NCBI GenBank assembly: GCA_024180945.1
Contig: JAKSGN010000005.1
Span: 3,720,001 to 3,784,000, forward strand
From: Macrophomina tecta
Taxonomy: Eukaryota; Ascomycota; Dothideomycetes; Botryosphaeriales; Botryosphaeriaceae
Direction of reading: 5' to 3'
Length of the DNA: 64,000 nucleotides
This document shows positions 21,470 to 31,229 of this stretch, piece after piece (position 1 is the first letter of the stretch; every line of letters begins with the position of its first letter). The position numbers and the translations under genes are program-made. The notes beneath the pieces are model-generated. The model saw only the letters and a program-made list of their open reading frames with translations, was not told the origin of the DNA and did no database searches.

Positions 21470-21772
21470 GGTGTCGAGTATAGAGCAGGTGACGAAGCTG
21501 GTAAGGTTAGAGGGCGTGCGGAAGCTCGGTGTTGAGCATTGTTTGGAGGCAGCGGGTGCGCGGCGCGTGGCTTCTTGCCTGTGCTACGTCAAGATCAGCA
21601 GGGATATCCTGTCGCTCTGCCGTGGGCAAGCGAAACATAGTTTCATTATGTAAGCTGAACGCCCTGACCCTCCGTCGCCTCTAGATTCCACTCGCTCTCT
21701 TGCTGCTCTCGAAGCTTCGGAACTGCCAAATCGAACTTGCACTTCCTCCGGAACGCCTGAATCCCACTCGAA
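21470..21772. promoter_or_regulatory. short divergent promoter, Lunapark/MZM1
   Basis: 303 bases separate the start codons of the two divergent genes, so both promoters must lie here. No TATA box was seen. Confidence 0.6.
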
Positions 21773-22226
21773 ATGGCTCTCGCGGCTTACAGAAACGTTC
21801 TTCGGGCTACCCGGCTCGCCTTCCAAGGTACAATTCCACCCGGCGCAGCCGTTATACGAGACTTTGCGCCCATTAACTCTGTCGACACAGGCGACCTTGC
21901 CATCATGAATGCCGCTCGTGCCAAGGCCAGAGACGATTTCGATGCCAGCCGGGCTCTCGAACCAAATGGTGTAGATGCACAGAAGCAGGTCGCTCATGCA
22001 AACGAGGTGGCAAAGATCTTGAGGGAGAACGTGGTCCAAGGCCAGGCCAACGAAGATGGCAGATACAGTACGTCTGGAGGCTACAGTGTGGAGTTCATAT
22101 GGCTGACCGAATGTAATGCTTGCAGAGTTGAGGATACACGAGCACACGGAGCGTGGCGACAACGAGAGCATCAAGCAGAACAAGGGAAAGAATACTTTGG
22201 CAGGAGTAAAATGCTGCTCAGCTTGA
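21773..22226 (+). CDS. mzm1: LYR-motif complex III assembly factor Mzm1/LYRM7 (110 aa)
   Basis: Exons 21773-21827, 21891-22067 and 22126-22226; all phases agree. Mzm1 is a matrix chaperone that holds the Rieske iron-sulfur protein before its insertion into the bc1 complex. The start MALAAYRNVLRATRLAF carries the LYR-type motif in the form A-Y-R, as in fungal relatives. Then come the helix with MNAARAKARDDF, the EVAKILRENVVQG signature, and the C-terminal segment LRIHEHTERGDNESIK. Translating straight through intron 1 would insert about 21 foreign residues after FQG; removing it restores the family alignment. The gene is convergent with the slt11 gene (220 bases between stops). Confidence 0.92.
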
Positions 22227-22445
22227 TATTATTCCATTTCGTGGCGCATAAATGTGATACCCGGTTGCTTTTCCCAGGTTCAAGCTTTACTTCCCGTACT
22301 CAACGCCGCAAACGCCTTCTGAATGCATATCCGCTCAAAACTGCCAGTCACACGACAACCGGCCACAGTAGATCAAACCATTTTTTTTTTTTTTGGGATG
22401 ATGAAGATCGCACGGAGGCTCCTGCCCAGTATCCCATCCTTTTCC

Positions 22446-23609
22446 TTAATTGCCCGCCAAGCTTGCATAGTTCACTTCCTCCGAACCCGGCGGCGGCGCA
22501 ATGGCAGCAAGGCTGTCAAGGTCTTCGGGCGCCCCACCAGAAGACGAGGGGCCAGCAGCACTTGAGCCCTGACCTCCAGATGCAACAGCAATAGTACTCT
22601 TCGTTTGCCTGCCAGCTCTTGCGTGTGACATCCGCTCATCCCGCTCCATAGTGTCCAGCGGCTTCGGCTTTCCCCATTGTACCCGGAGAGGCACACCTTT
22701 GACGACAACTCTACCCTGACAAGCCTCCGCAGCCTTCTCTGCTGAATTCCTGTTGACATAGTTGACAAAGGCGCAGTGAGACCTATGCGAGCAGACAAGC
22801 GAGCGGAGTTGACCAAACTTAGTGAAAAAGGTACGGATCTCGTGCTCAGGAAGGTCGTCCTCGACGCCGGTAATAAATAGCGAGGTGATTTTCTTATCCG
22901 CCGGGGGCAGAATATCCTCAGGCCTGGGTGCCAGCTGTGCAGCGCTGGGGAATCCTCGAGCTCCCCGGCCGGAGCGACTCAGCGGGCCGCGTGCGCCCGC
23001 CGGTCCTGCCTTCGAATCCTTCGTCCGGATGGGCCCCGCCTTGTGAAGCTGAAGCTGACCGTCTGCACCCTCCAGGGCTGGCAGTGCCTTTTGCCCATCC
23101 TTGTTCGCCTCATCCGCCTCAAGTTCCAGCCTTCGCTGCTTCTTATAGTATGGCTCGCTCTGCGCCAGACGTCGCAATAAGTCCCTCGCCTTCTCATCTG
23201 TCTTCTCATACTCCTCTATCGCACCCCTGCCCTCCTCAATCTCCTTCTCGTTGTTTTGCGCATAGTATTCACGGTTGATGTTGCTCTGCGGACCGGGCGC
23301 GACCATCTTAAGGGCAGCATCTCTGACGACGATGGGCAGGCCGAAGGAAAGATCGAGCATGCAACACTGGCAGCAGTTCTTTAGGCGCGCGCAGGTGAGG
23401 CAGATGGTGGTTCGCTTCTGACGTGAGGTGCGGTCGGCCTTCCACTTGAAGACGGTAAAGGGCCGGGTGCAGATCTTGCATTCGGAACCGTAGTCCTCCT
23501 TCAGCATCTGCACGTATGGGTTGTCCGGGAGGCATCGTTCGCAGACGGAGGGAAAGTCAGTGCTTTCCCAGCCGGACCGGTTGAGATCGTGCTTGATTTG
23601 GGGAGGCAT
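22446..23609 (-). CDS. slt11: pre-mRNA-splicing factor Slt11/Ecm2 (RBM22 family), 387 aa
   Basis: Single exon from ATG 23609. Slt11 binds U6/U2 snRNA and helps form the active spliceosome as part of the NineTeen-complex-related proteins. The first 90 residues hold Cys pairs of the RBM22-type zinc region (CERC, CKIC, CLTC, CCQCC), with the RPFTVFKWK segment. A charged helical linker and a Gly/Arg-rich stretch follow. One RRM at about 244-320 has RNP2-like SLFITGV and RNP1-like HCAFVNYV. The C-terminus is Ser/Gly-rich. Length and domain order match the family. The absence of introns is unusual among the neighbours but common for this gene in filamentous fungi. Confidence 0.95.
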   Translation of the reverse strand: MPPQIKHDLNRSGWESTDFPSVCERCLPDNPYVQMLKEDYGSECKICTRPFTVFKWKADRTSRQKRTTICLTCARLKNCCQCCMLDLSFGLPIVVRDAALKMVAPGPQSNINREYYAQNNEKEIEEGRGAIEEYEKTDEKARDLLRRLAQSEPYYKKQRRLELEADEANKDGQKALPALEGADGQLQLHKAGPIRTKDSKAGPAGARGPLSRSGRGARGFPSAAQLAPRPEDILPPADKKITSLFITGVEDDLPEHEIRTFFTKFGQLRSLVCSHRSHCAFVNYVNRNSAEKAAEACQGRVVVKGVPLRVQWGKPKPLDTMERDERMSHARAGRQTKSTIAVASGGQGSSAAGPSSSGGAPEDLDSLAAIAPPPGSEEVNYASLAGN

Positions 23610-24469
23610 GGCGCGCGACCGGTATCTTTAGGTCGGGGTCGAGGTGCGGAGAAGGTTTGCGGGGGCTGTGTGCTCGGAAGGCGGATGTTGGTTGTGGATA
23701 TGACCTCAAAAGTTGCTCGGAAGACTGAGCGCGGCGGCTCTTCGCCATCCGAGAGGTGTGGCGCTAAGGGGTGATTAGTAACGTGTGGCGCTGGAAATAT
23801 ATCAAAGCGCTAGGCCTGATCAGGCAGGCCAGTCCACGCAGCGTTTGCTCAACCAGCGCTGCTGGGAGAGCCCGTATAAGCGTAGTCACTACATTTGCGA
23901 AGTTGCTGCAGTTAGACCGCTCAATCCGGCCGACACCTTGCCGGGCTCTCATGCTGGCTGTCAGCATGATCTTCCGGGTGCGTGATGCCTAGCATCAGTC
24001 TGTTGCTGCCACAAAGCTTGGTTGCCGAGAGCCAAAATGCGTCCCTTGCCCAAACTTTTGGAAAAAAAAAAAAAATACATCAACGAACTGCGCTAAAGGG
24101 ATTGCACAGCCCCGCTGTGGTGTTGAAGTTCTGCCTGATGCCTACAGCGGCGACATTGGACCTAACTGGCTTATTACACAAAAGGCTGCGACCGCCTGCC
24201 CAGATAAGAGCAGAGAGCCCCCCCTGATTTTCGGCATCTGAGAACTGCTCGGCCCGTGCTGCCAGGAACGCCAGCTCATTTCTCCAGTCGCGCGCCGGCG
24301 GTGAGCCGCCCAGACCCCTAAAACAGCTGATTTATTTCCCTCCCACTCCCCACGCTCTCTGCCGTGTCGGCTCTCTCGAAACTCGCCTTCCCGTCCTCTC
24401 GGAACCTTCAATCCGCCTCTCCGCCTCAGCAGCCTATAAAAATCCGGTCTCGTCCGGTCAATTCTCAAC
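23610..24469. other. divergent promoter region, slt11/erg6
   Basis: 860 bases between the divergent slt11 and erg6 starts. It contains a poly-A stretch near 24061. No gene seen. Confidence 0.65.
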
Positions 24470-25721
24470 ATGGCACCAACTCTCGAGATGGAAGACAAGC
24501 AGCGCGACCTGGAATACAAAGAAGCTCTGCACGGCAAGTCTGGCCAGGTGCGTGGTGGCACCTGGGCCATGCTGAACAAGAAGAACACCGCCGCGCAGGG
24601 GGCCGCTGTCGACGAGTACTTCAAGCACTGGGACAACAAGAGCGCCGAGGACGAGACTCCCGAGATCCGCGAAGCGCGCAGGAAGGAGTATGCTACTCTC
24701 ACGAGGCAGTAAGTCAACCCTCTTCCATCGCACCATCGTGCCTTCCGCTAATTAATGTATTACAGCTACTACAACCTTGCCACCGACTTGTACGAGCAGG
24801 GCTGGGCTCAGTCCTTCCACTTCTGCCGCTTCGCCTACGGCGAGCCCTTCAAGCAAGCGCTTGCCCGCCACGAGCACTACCTTGCTCACGTCATGCAGCT
24901 CAAGGATAACATGGAGGTGCTCGATGTCGGCTGTGGTGTCGGTGGGCCGGCAAGGGAGATCTGCAAGTTCAGCGGTGCCAACATCACCGGTCTCAACAAC
25001 AACGACTACCAGATTGACCGCGCCACCTGGTATGCGCAAAAGGAGGGCCTCTCGAACAAGCTCAAATTCGTCAAGGGCGACTTCATGGTAAGCCGGGACC
25101 CGGGTGTGGTATGTCGGGTGTGTTTGCTAACGCGGACTTCAACAGCAAATGTCCTTCCCTGATAACAGCTTCGATGCGGTCTACGCCATCGAGGCCACCG
25201 TTCATGCACCCTCGCTCGAGGGCATCTACTCGGAGATCTTCCGTGTCTTGAAGCCCGGAGGTGTTTTTGGTGTCTACGAATGGCTTATGACCGACAAGTA
25301 CGACAACGATAACCCGCGCCACCGCGAGATCCGCCTGGGCATTGAGCTCGGTGATGGCATTTCCAACATGGAGAAGATTGAGGTTGCTCTTGAGGCAATG
25401 AAGAAGGCCGGCTTTGAGCTGGAGCTCAACGAGGACCTTGCTGACCGCGACGATCCCCGTCCGTGGTACTGGCCGCTGAGTGGTGACTTCAGCCAGATGG
25501 CCTCTATTTGGGAACTCATCACCATTGGCAGGATGCACAAGGTCGGCCGTTTCCTGGCACACAAGCTCTGCGGTGGTTTGGAATACATTGGTCTGGCGCC
25601 GAAGGGCACGCAAAAGACGGCCGACAGTCTGGCGATTGCCGCCGACGCGCTTGTTGCGGGTGGCAAGGAGAAGCTCTTCACGCCCATGTACCTGATGGTC
25701 GGCCGCAAGCCGAAGGCGTAG
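24470..25721 (+). CDS. erg6: sterol 24-C-methyltransferase Erg6 (378 aa)
   Basis: Exons 24470-24708, 24766-25087 and 25146-25721; phases agree. The enzyme transfers a methyl group from S-adenosylmethionine to C-24 of the sterol side chain in ergosterol synthesis, at the ER and lipid droplets. Diagnostic features are [14 protein letters not shown] spanning the first junction (residues 80-93), the SAM-binding motif [12 protein letters not shown] (about 132-143), and [24 protein letters not shown]. The C-terminal sterol-methyltransferase domain includes the [20 protein letters not shown] region. Length is standard for fungal Erg6. I see no truncation or odd residue. Confidence 0.97.
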
Positions 25722-26372
25722 ATGAAGTATTAGCAAACGAAGAAGAGGAAGAGGGGATTTTCGCGGCATTATCATGGCGGTGCACTGCGCACCAGCGCTT
25801 GTATTTGGATGGCCGCATTTCGCTTCTAGATGATACTGTATGCGTACATGGTTTTTCTGTTACGGCTTTTTGGCTGGGCCTTGAATAGTTACAGCACAGC
25901 CTCTAATATTGAATGTCAGTTACGCGCGTTAAACTGAGATGGCGTGTCGCGACCAAGTGTGCCGTCAGCGGGTCTGACACATATCGGAATAGCCTCAACA
26001 GCTCCGAAGATAGCGCGCGCGCGTCGGAGCTGCATTCGTCCACGCTGTGGCCTCTGGAGCGGTAGGATCGATGCCATGGACAGCTCTGAGCCTCGATAAA
26101 TAGTGCTCTGTATCATCCGACTGCGCGCCGAGTCCACGACGAGGGCAATTGCTTCTCCGACGCGAGAGATAGTGTTGGCGAGACGGCTCAACGCGGCGCA
26201 GTGGGCGTGTCGGAGAGCCGGCGTTGGTTGGGGCGCGGGATGCGGCGAGAATTTCCGCGATGCAACAACTCGTGCTGAGCTGATTCCTCTTCCACAACCA
26301 CCATCCAGCCGCCCTCATCGCTCGCCGGCCGCTCGCTCCAATACCTCCCACCCTTTCTCCTCTCAAGCAACG
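25722..26372. other. intergenic, promoter of pdb1
   Basis: 651 bases, head-to-tail between erg6 and pdb1. Only featureless open frames are seen. Confidence 0.6.
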
Positions 26373-27733
26373 ATGTCCGCCGCGAGACTTTTCCGCCCCG
26401 CCTCCCGCCTGCTGGCGGCATCGCGGCCCTCCACCGTTCGCTCCGCCTTCCGCCCCAAGCAGGCCCTTCCTGCCCTGCGCACCTATGCCACCCCCAGCGG
26501 AACCAAAGAGATGACCGTCCGTGAGGCCCTCAACGAGGCCATGGTCGAGGAGATGGAGAGGAACGAGAAGGTCTTCGTCATGGGTGAGGAGGTCGCACAG
26601 TACAACGGAGCGTGAGTGCCCACCAGCTCCTTCGCGAACCCGCCGGAGCTCCAGCACACGCATTGGCCATGCTCGGAGCCCTCTCTGGGCGCTGAAACAT
26701 GCGAGTGCCACATTGAGGGAAAGCCAACGCTAACAAAGCTGCGCGCTACAGTTACAAGGTCACCAAGGGCCTGCTCGACCGCTTCGGCGAGAAGAGGGTC
26801 ATTGACACGCCCATCACCGAGTCCGGTTTTTGCGGTCTGACCGTTGGCGCTGCCCTCGCTGGTCTCCACCCTATCTGCGAGTTCATGACCTTCAACTTTG
26901 CCATGCAGGCCATCGACCAGATCATCAACTCCGCCGCAAAGACCCACTATATGTCTGGCGGTATCCAGCCCTGTAACATTACTTTCCGTGGCCCCAACGG
27001 TTTCGCTGCCGGTGTTGCCGCCCAGCACTCTCAGGACTACTCTGCCTGGTACGGGAGCATTCCCGGACTCAAGGTCGTGTCGCCCTACAGCGCCGAGGAT
27101 GCCAAGGGTCTTTTGAAGGCTGCTATCCGCGATCCCAACCCGACTGTAGTTCTGGAGAACGAGTGAGTGCATGTCTCTGGGGGTGTGTTTCAATGGCTAA
27201 ATTCTCCCAGGCTGCTGTACGGTCTGTCTTTCCCCATGAGCGAGGAGGCTCAGCGCGATGACTTCGTCATTCCGGTACGAATCCCCCACTGTTTGCGCTG
27301 CCATATTCTCTAACGGTATCTGCAGTTCGGCAAGGCTAAGATCGAGCGCCCCGGCAAGGACCTCACCATCGTCACCCTCTCCCGCTGCGTCGGCCAGTCG
27401 CTGGCTGCCGCCGAGCAGCTTAAGCAGAAGTACGGCATTGAGGCCGAGGTCATCAACCTCCGTTCCATCAAGCCCCTGGATGTTGAGGCAATCATCAAGT
27501 CCGTTAAGAAGACTGGCCACTTGATGTCTGTTGCTTCCGACTTCCCGTCCTTCGGTGTTGGCGCTGAAATTCTGGCTCTTGCCTGCGAGTACGGCTTCGA
27601 CTACCTGCAGGCCCCTCCGGTCCGTATCACTGGTGCTGAGGTCCCTACACCCTACGCCCAGAAGCTCGAGGAGATGGCTTTCCCCCAGGAGCCTTTGATT
27701 GTGGACTATGCTGCTAAGCTGCTGCGGGTGTAA
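26373..27733 (+). CDS. pdb1: pyruvate dehydrogenase E1 subunit beta, mitochondrial (373 aa)
   Basis: Exons 26373-26611, 26752-27162, 27211-27274 and 27326-27733; all junction phases agree. With the alpha subunit it forms the thiamine-diphosphate-dependent E1 of the pyruvate dehydrogenase complex in the matrix, converting pyruvate to acetyl groups for acetyl-CoA. The first 36 residues are Arg/Ser/Ala-rich, a matrix presequence. The body has the transketolase pyrimidine-binding domain ([65 protein letters not shown]) and the C-terminal transketolase domain ([26 protein letters not shown]). Complete and typical. Confidence 0.97.
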
Positions 27734-28590
27734 AAAGCACTGAGCGAGTGAACTAAATTCTTCCTTTTGTGCCTTTCCCCCTCTATTTCTTCTGCATGAT
27801 CCAATCTAGAACGTTGTCCTTGCCTTTTAGTTTGGCGGCGCGGGAAACCCTTGTATTTCTAGCGTTGCGCGTTTGCGTGCCATCCCGACACCGCCCACAT
27901 TTTCCTCGAAATCTCATCCCCTGTACCTAGGATACCTAACATGAAGCACCTGTGGCGCAAGTGGAATTGCTATTGCAGTGATCTCTTATTTTCCGAAGTC
28001 CGACTCTGCTTGAAATGAAGAGAATTGCGCTTGCGTTTGCTACTCCGAAAGAGCCCTTCTGTTTGCTACCCGCAGAGACATGGAAACACGCAAACTACCT
28101 AAAATTCAACATTTTCCCTTTCCACACACGTCGATTTGAGAGGCCACCGGGACGATCGGTATAAATGTTCTTAGGAGGTACGCATCTCTATCTCTCGACA
28201 TCCTTTCATCAACCAGCAATTGCGGATCCGCACCTCCCTTTCTTTTACCAGTGAATGTTAGGTCCAGTGCGAACTATTCGTCTCAAAGCAAGCGCTACTA
28301 TTCACGAAGCGCCACTGCAGATTCCACTATCTTTGCTGCTCAGGCCTTCCTGTCCATCATCATGTGAAAGAAGCCCGCATTCTTTATATCACCATTCATT
28401 CGGTTAGCTCAACGCTCAAACACTCCTCTCACCATCACTACATAACCCTCAACGCAACCTTCCTCCAATCAGCTACCCACGAAGAACACTCCCACAGCAC
28501 CCTCCACCAACGAACGTCCTCGCGCACAGAACCTCCAAACAAACGGAGCGAATCATCTCCCACCAGCCTGCCAACCTAACCCACCAGCCG
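27734..28590. other. intergenic (0.86 kb)
   Basis: 3' flank of pdb1 and leader of the next gene. A 71-codon open frame at 28364-28579 sits just upstream of the ATG at 28591 and is probably leader sequence. Confidence 0.55.
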
Positions 28591-29409
28591 ATGTGCTTCG
28601 TCCTCATCGGCTGCTGGCCCTGCGGGCACATGAAGCCGCTCCGCACCCGCTTCTGCGACCACGCCGAGCCGCTGCTGTTGCCCCTCCAACACTCGCTATC
28701 ATCATCTCCTCCGCCACCGCCGCAAGCCACCCACGAACCCCGACATGGTGCATGGCAGACACCCTTTTTCCCCGCCTCAGTTCCATGTCCGACGCCGGGC
28801 GACCTCGCTCCACCCTCGTCAGCGGGAGTGGCAGGGGTAGGAGGGGGCGGGAGTGGGAATGGAGCCGGCACCGGCCAAACAACCATAGCACCCTGCCCCA
28901 AGGGCGTCAACCAGTACGAGCACGATCCGCACAAGGCGTGCCCGGTGTGTGGCAGGGAGCCGGCGGACGTGCTGCTGCTGCAGGTGGGGACCGGCGGTGG
29001 CGCCAGTAGTAGTAGTCATGCTGTCGGGGCTCGTGCGGAGGGCGATGGAGGGGCGAGAGAGGGGAGTTTGGGGAGTCATGGTGGGGTAGAGCGCGGCTCG
29101 TCCTCTTTGGGGTCGTCGGTGGATGATGGATTGTTGGCGGCGCAGACATTTGGGGATCTGGAGGGCGGGAGTAGTAACGCGTGGTTAGGGATGGAGGCTG
29201 AGCGGCAATTGCTGACGCCGCCGGCAGAAGGGATGGAAACGGTGGTGGAGGGAGTGGCAAACACAGATGGGACTGCTGTTGATGTTGCTGCTGGTGGCGG
29301 TTCCTTGGATGATGCTGTTGACTTCGGTGCGGGTGCGGATGCGGATGCGAATGCGCAGTTGTTTGCGTGGTGCCTGAGGGACCTGCCGGCTTCGAGCTGT
29401 GGAGTGTGA
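28591..29409 (+). CDS. Cys/His-containing protein of unknown function (272 aa)
   Basis: Single open frame from ATG 28591. The N-terminus has a compact Cys/His pattern (MCFVLIGCWPCGHMK...RFCDH), and a second set lies near residues 102-121 (CPKG...HKACPVCGRE); together these could bind zinc. The rest is Pro-rich (residues 38-75), Gly/Ser-rich, and acidic with Ala at the C-terminus. Short fungal proteins that begin Met-Cys with a CGH motif are common and uncharacterised; I assign it to that loose group only. Composition is strongly low-complexity after residue 125. The Cys/His pattern supports real coding; function unknown. Confidence 0.6.
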   Translation: MCFVLIGCWPCGHMKPLRTRFCDHAEPLLLPLQHSLSSSPPPPPQATHEPRHGAWQTPFFPASVPCPTPGDLAPPSSAGVAGVGGGGSGNGAGTGQTTIAPCPKGVNQYEHDPHKACPVCGREPADVLLLQVGTGGGASSSSHAVGARAEGDGGAREGSLGSHGGVERGSSSLGSSVDDGLLAAQTFGDLEGGSSNAWLGMEAERQLLTPPAEGMETVVEGVANTDGTAVDVAAGGGSLDDAVDFGAGADADANAQLFAWCLRDLPASSCGV

Positions 29410-29724
29410 GGAAGCATCGACGTGCCTCTGCGTGGAATTGTCGTGCGATTCGGGTTTCAGGTTTTCGATATGGTGAGATTAGAGGTCACTAAGCTTCCTT
29501 TCCAAGATAATATAACTCTTGCGTATACTATACGCAGCCATCTCAAGCTGCGTTAATCAAATTTTGGATCTTACTGCATGATGTCTATGCCAACCATCCA
29601 GTGCCGCTCTCTTGCATGCCTATGTCAAAATCTAACGCCATAACCGAATCCAAGGGGCCTCTTTCTTCTCTGCCCTTTTCCTTTCTTTTGTTTTTCTAGT
29701 CCCGAATTAAATCTCAGTCATAAT
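29410..29724. other. convergent 3' flanks
   Basis: 315 bases between two convergent stops, AT-rich, with nothing recognised. Confidence 0.65.
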
Positions 29725-30828
29725 CTAGCTCGAAGCCTTTGCCTTCGCGGCCTCAGCAGCCAAGCGGTCGTGCTCATCAATGTCCCTGCAGTATCAAAAG
29801 TCAGCAAGAGCGATGCAACCCGGCATAGCCATCACTCACGTCGCCTCCCACGGGTAGTTGATCCACTCATCGCCGACGGTGTGGGCGGCTAGGTACTTGC
29901 CACCGTCCATCAGGTCCTTGGGCAGGGTGCCCTTCTTCTGCTTATCCTTGTTGTGCAGGACGAAGATGGAGAAGGTCGTCTTCTCGCCGGTGCGGCCGAG
30001 CTTCTGCGTGGCCGTCTCGACGTCCTTCTCGAGCTCGCGCACGGCGTACTCGAGTGTGGTGCGCGTGTCATCGACCTCGTCGACAATGAGCACGTTCTTG
30101 CCAATCAGGTTGGCCATCTCGAGCGACGACAGGTCCAGCCACTGGGTGCGCGTCACCTTGGTGCCGGGCGCCTCGACCTCGTCGGTGCCGAGCGACTCGT
30201 AAAGCGACAGGCCGATAGCCTGGATGGGGATGTTCGGGTTGCCGGGCTTCTTGAGAAAGGAGCTGTGACGACGGTGGATCAGCCTGGCTCGTTCTTGGTC
30301 CCGGCAGATGCCGTGATTCCCGTCGAGGCATCCCTCTCACGCGTGCGATGCAGGGAGGGCAAGGGAGAAGAGGCGCGCGCGCACTTACCGCAGGATGCGC
30401 GCGGGGACGTAGCCACCGCCGCCAATGGCGATCATGAGGTTGGGCTTGAACTCATTGAGGATCTTCTCCGCCGACTGCTGGCAGAGCTTGTGGACCTGCA
30501 GGCGAGGGTGTTCGTCAGCGCTCAGGCTCTCCCAGTTTCAGTCGCCCACTGGAGGCGTGACAGGTGCGCGCGCGCGAAACTAGAACGCGCTGAGCTTCTG
30601 GGGCGCCACAGGAGCTTGTTCCCTCTGCCAGCAGCTGAAGGCAGCCACAACACGGTTCGTCGCGAGGCAGCTGGCAAACGGTCATGCAGCAGCCGCTGCC
30701 TTGCGGCAGGCGCTGTTCGTCCACACCGCGCAGTTCGCTATGACGCATTACGCGCGGGGAGGCTGTCGGCGCAAAGGGCCAGGATCACGACTGACCTCGT
30801 TGTAGGTAACGTAAATCTTCTGGACCAT
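29725..30828 (-). CDS. xpt1: xanthine/hypoxanthine phosphoribosyltransferase, Xpt1/Hpt1 family (207 aa)
   Basis: Exons 30828-30796, 30495-30389, 30262-29840 and 29785-29725; phases agree throughout. The enzyme salvages purine bases with PRPP to give the nucleotide. Features are the start MVQKIYVTYNEVHKLCQ across the first junction, the IAIGGGGYVPARIL loop (ends near residue 46), NIPIQAIGLSLYE, and the PRPP-binding motif VLIVDEVDDTRTT at about 104-116. SIFVLHNKDK follows, then the C-terminal YPWEATDIDEH. Details such as IPIQAIGLSLYE, RTQWLD and DIDEH look closer to yeast Xpt1 than Hpt1, but substrate choice cannot be settled by eye. Intron 1 is long (300 nt) for this window. Confidence 0.92.
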
Positions 30829-31229
30829 GGTGGGCAGGCAGGCTGGGAGGACGGGAAGCTCTTTGGAAGGCGACTTTTTCTGTTGTACAGGGCAAAAAAT
30901 AAAAAGGTAGTCGGCCGGAGCTGCTACTTTACTGGTGGACGGGCACGAGGGGCACGGACATGGATTCTCGCATGCTGCGTCCCCACTTTGTCTGGGCGGC
31001 GGCGGCCACCTCCGACTTTCTGCCAAGATTTTGCTAAGTCTTCAACGGCCGTCGCGAAGCCCGCACTTTTCGACTATCCTCTGCTTTCCCATTGGCTGCC
31101 CGATACCTCCTTGCCCTGCTCGACAGATGCCGACTTCTGACTACACTTGTTCCGCGGCTGCTCCTCGCTAAATCATACAGATTGTGGGTGAAATTGGTGT
31201 CCAAATGGCCAAGTGCGCTCGCCCATGGT
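30829..31229. other. intergenic, promoter of the phosphoribosyltransferase gene
   Basis: About 400 bases between the F-box gene stop and the phosphoribosyltransferase start, both on the minus strand. No gene seen. Confidence 0.6.

Noticed and set aside
21828..21890. Continuous reading of Mzm1 through this segment
   Set aside because: It would insert about 21 foreign residues between FQG and DLAIMNAAR; the segment has GT-AG ends and a TTAAC branch point.
24435..24442. TATAAAAA just before erg6 as a TATA box
   Set aside because: It lies only about 28 bases before the ATG, too near to leave a normal leader; the true promoter is probably further upstream.
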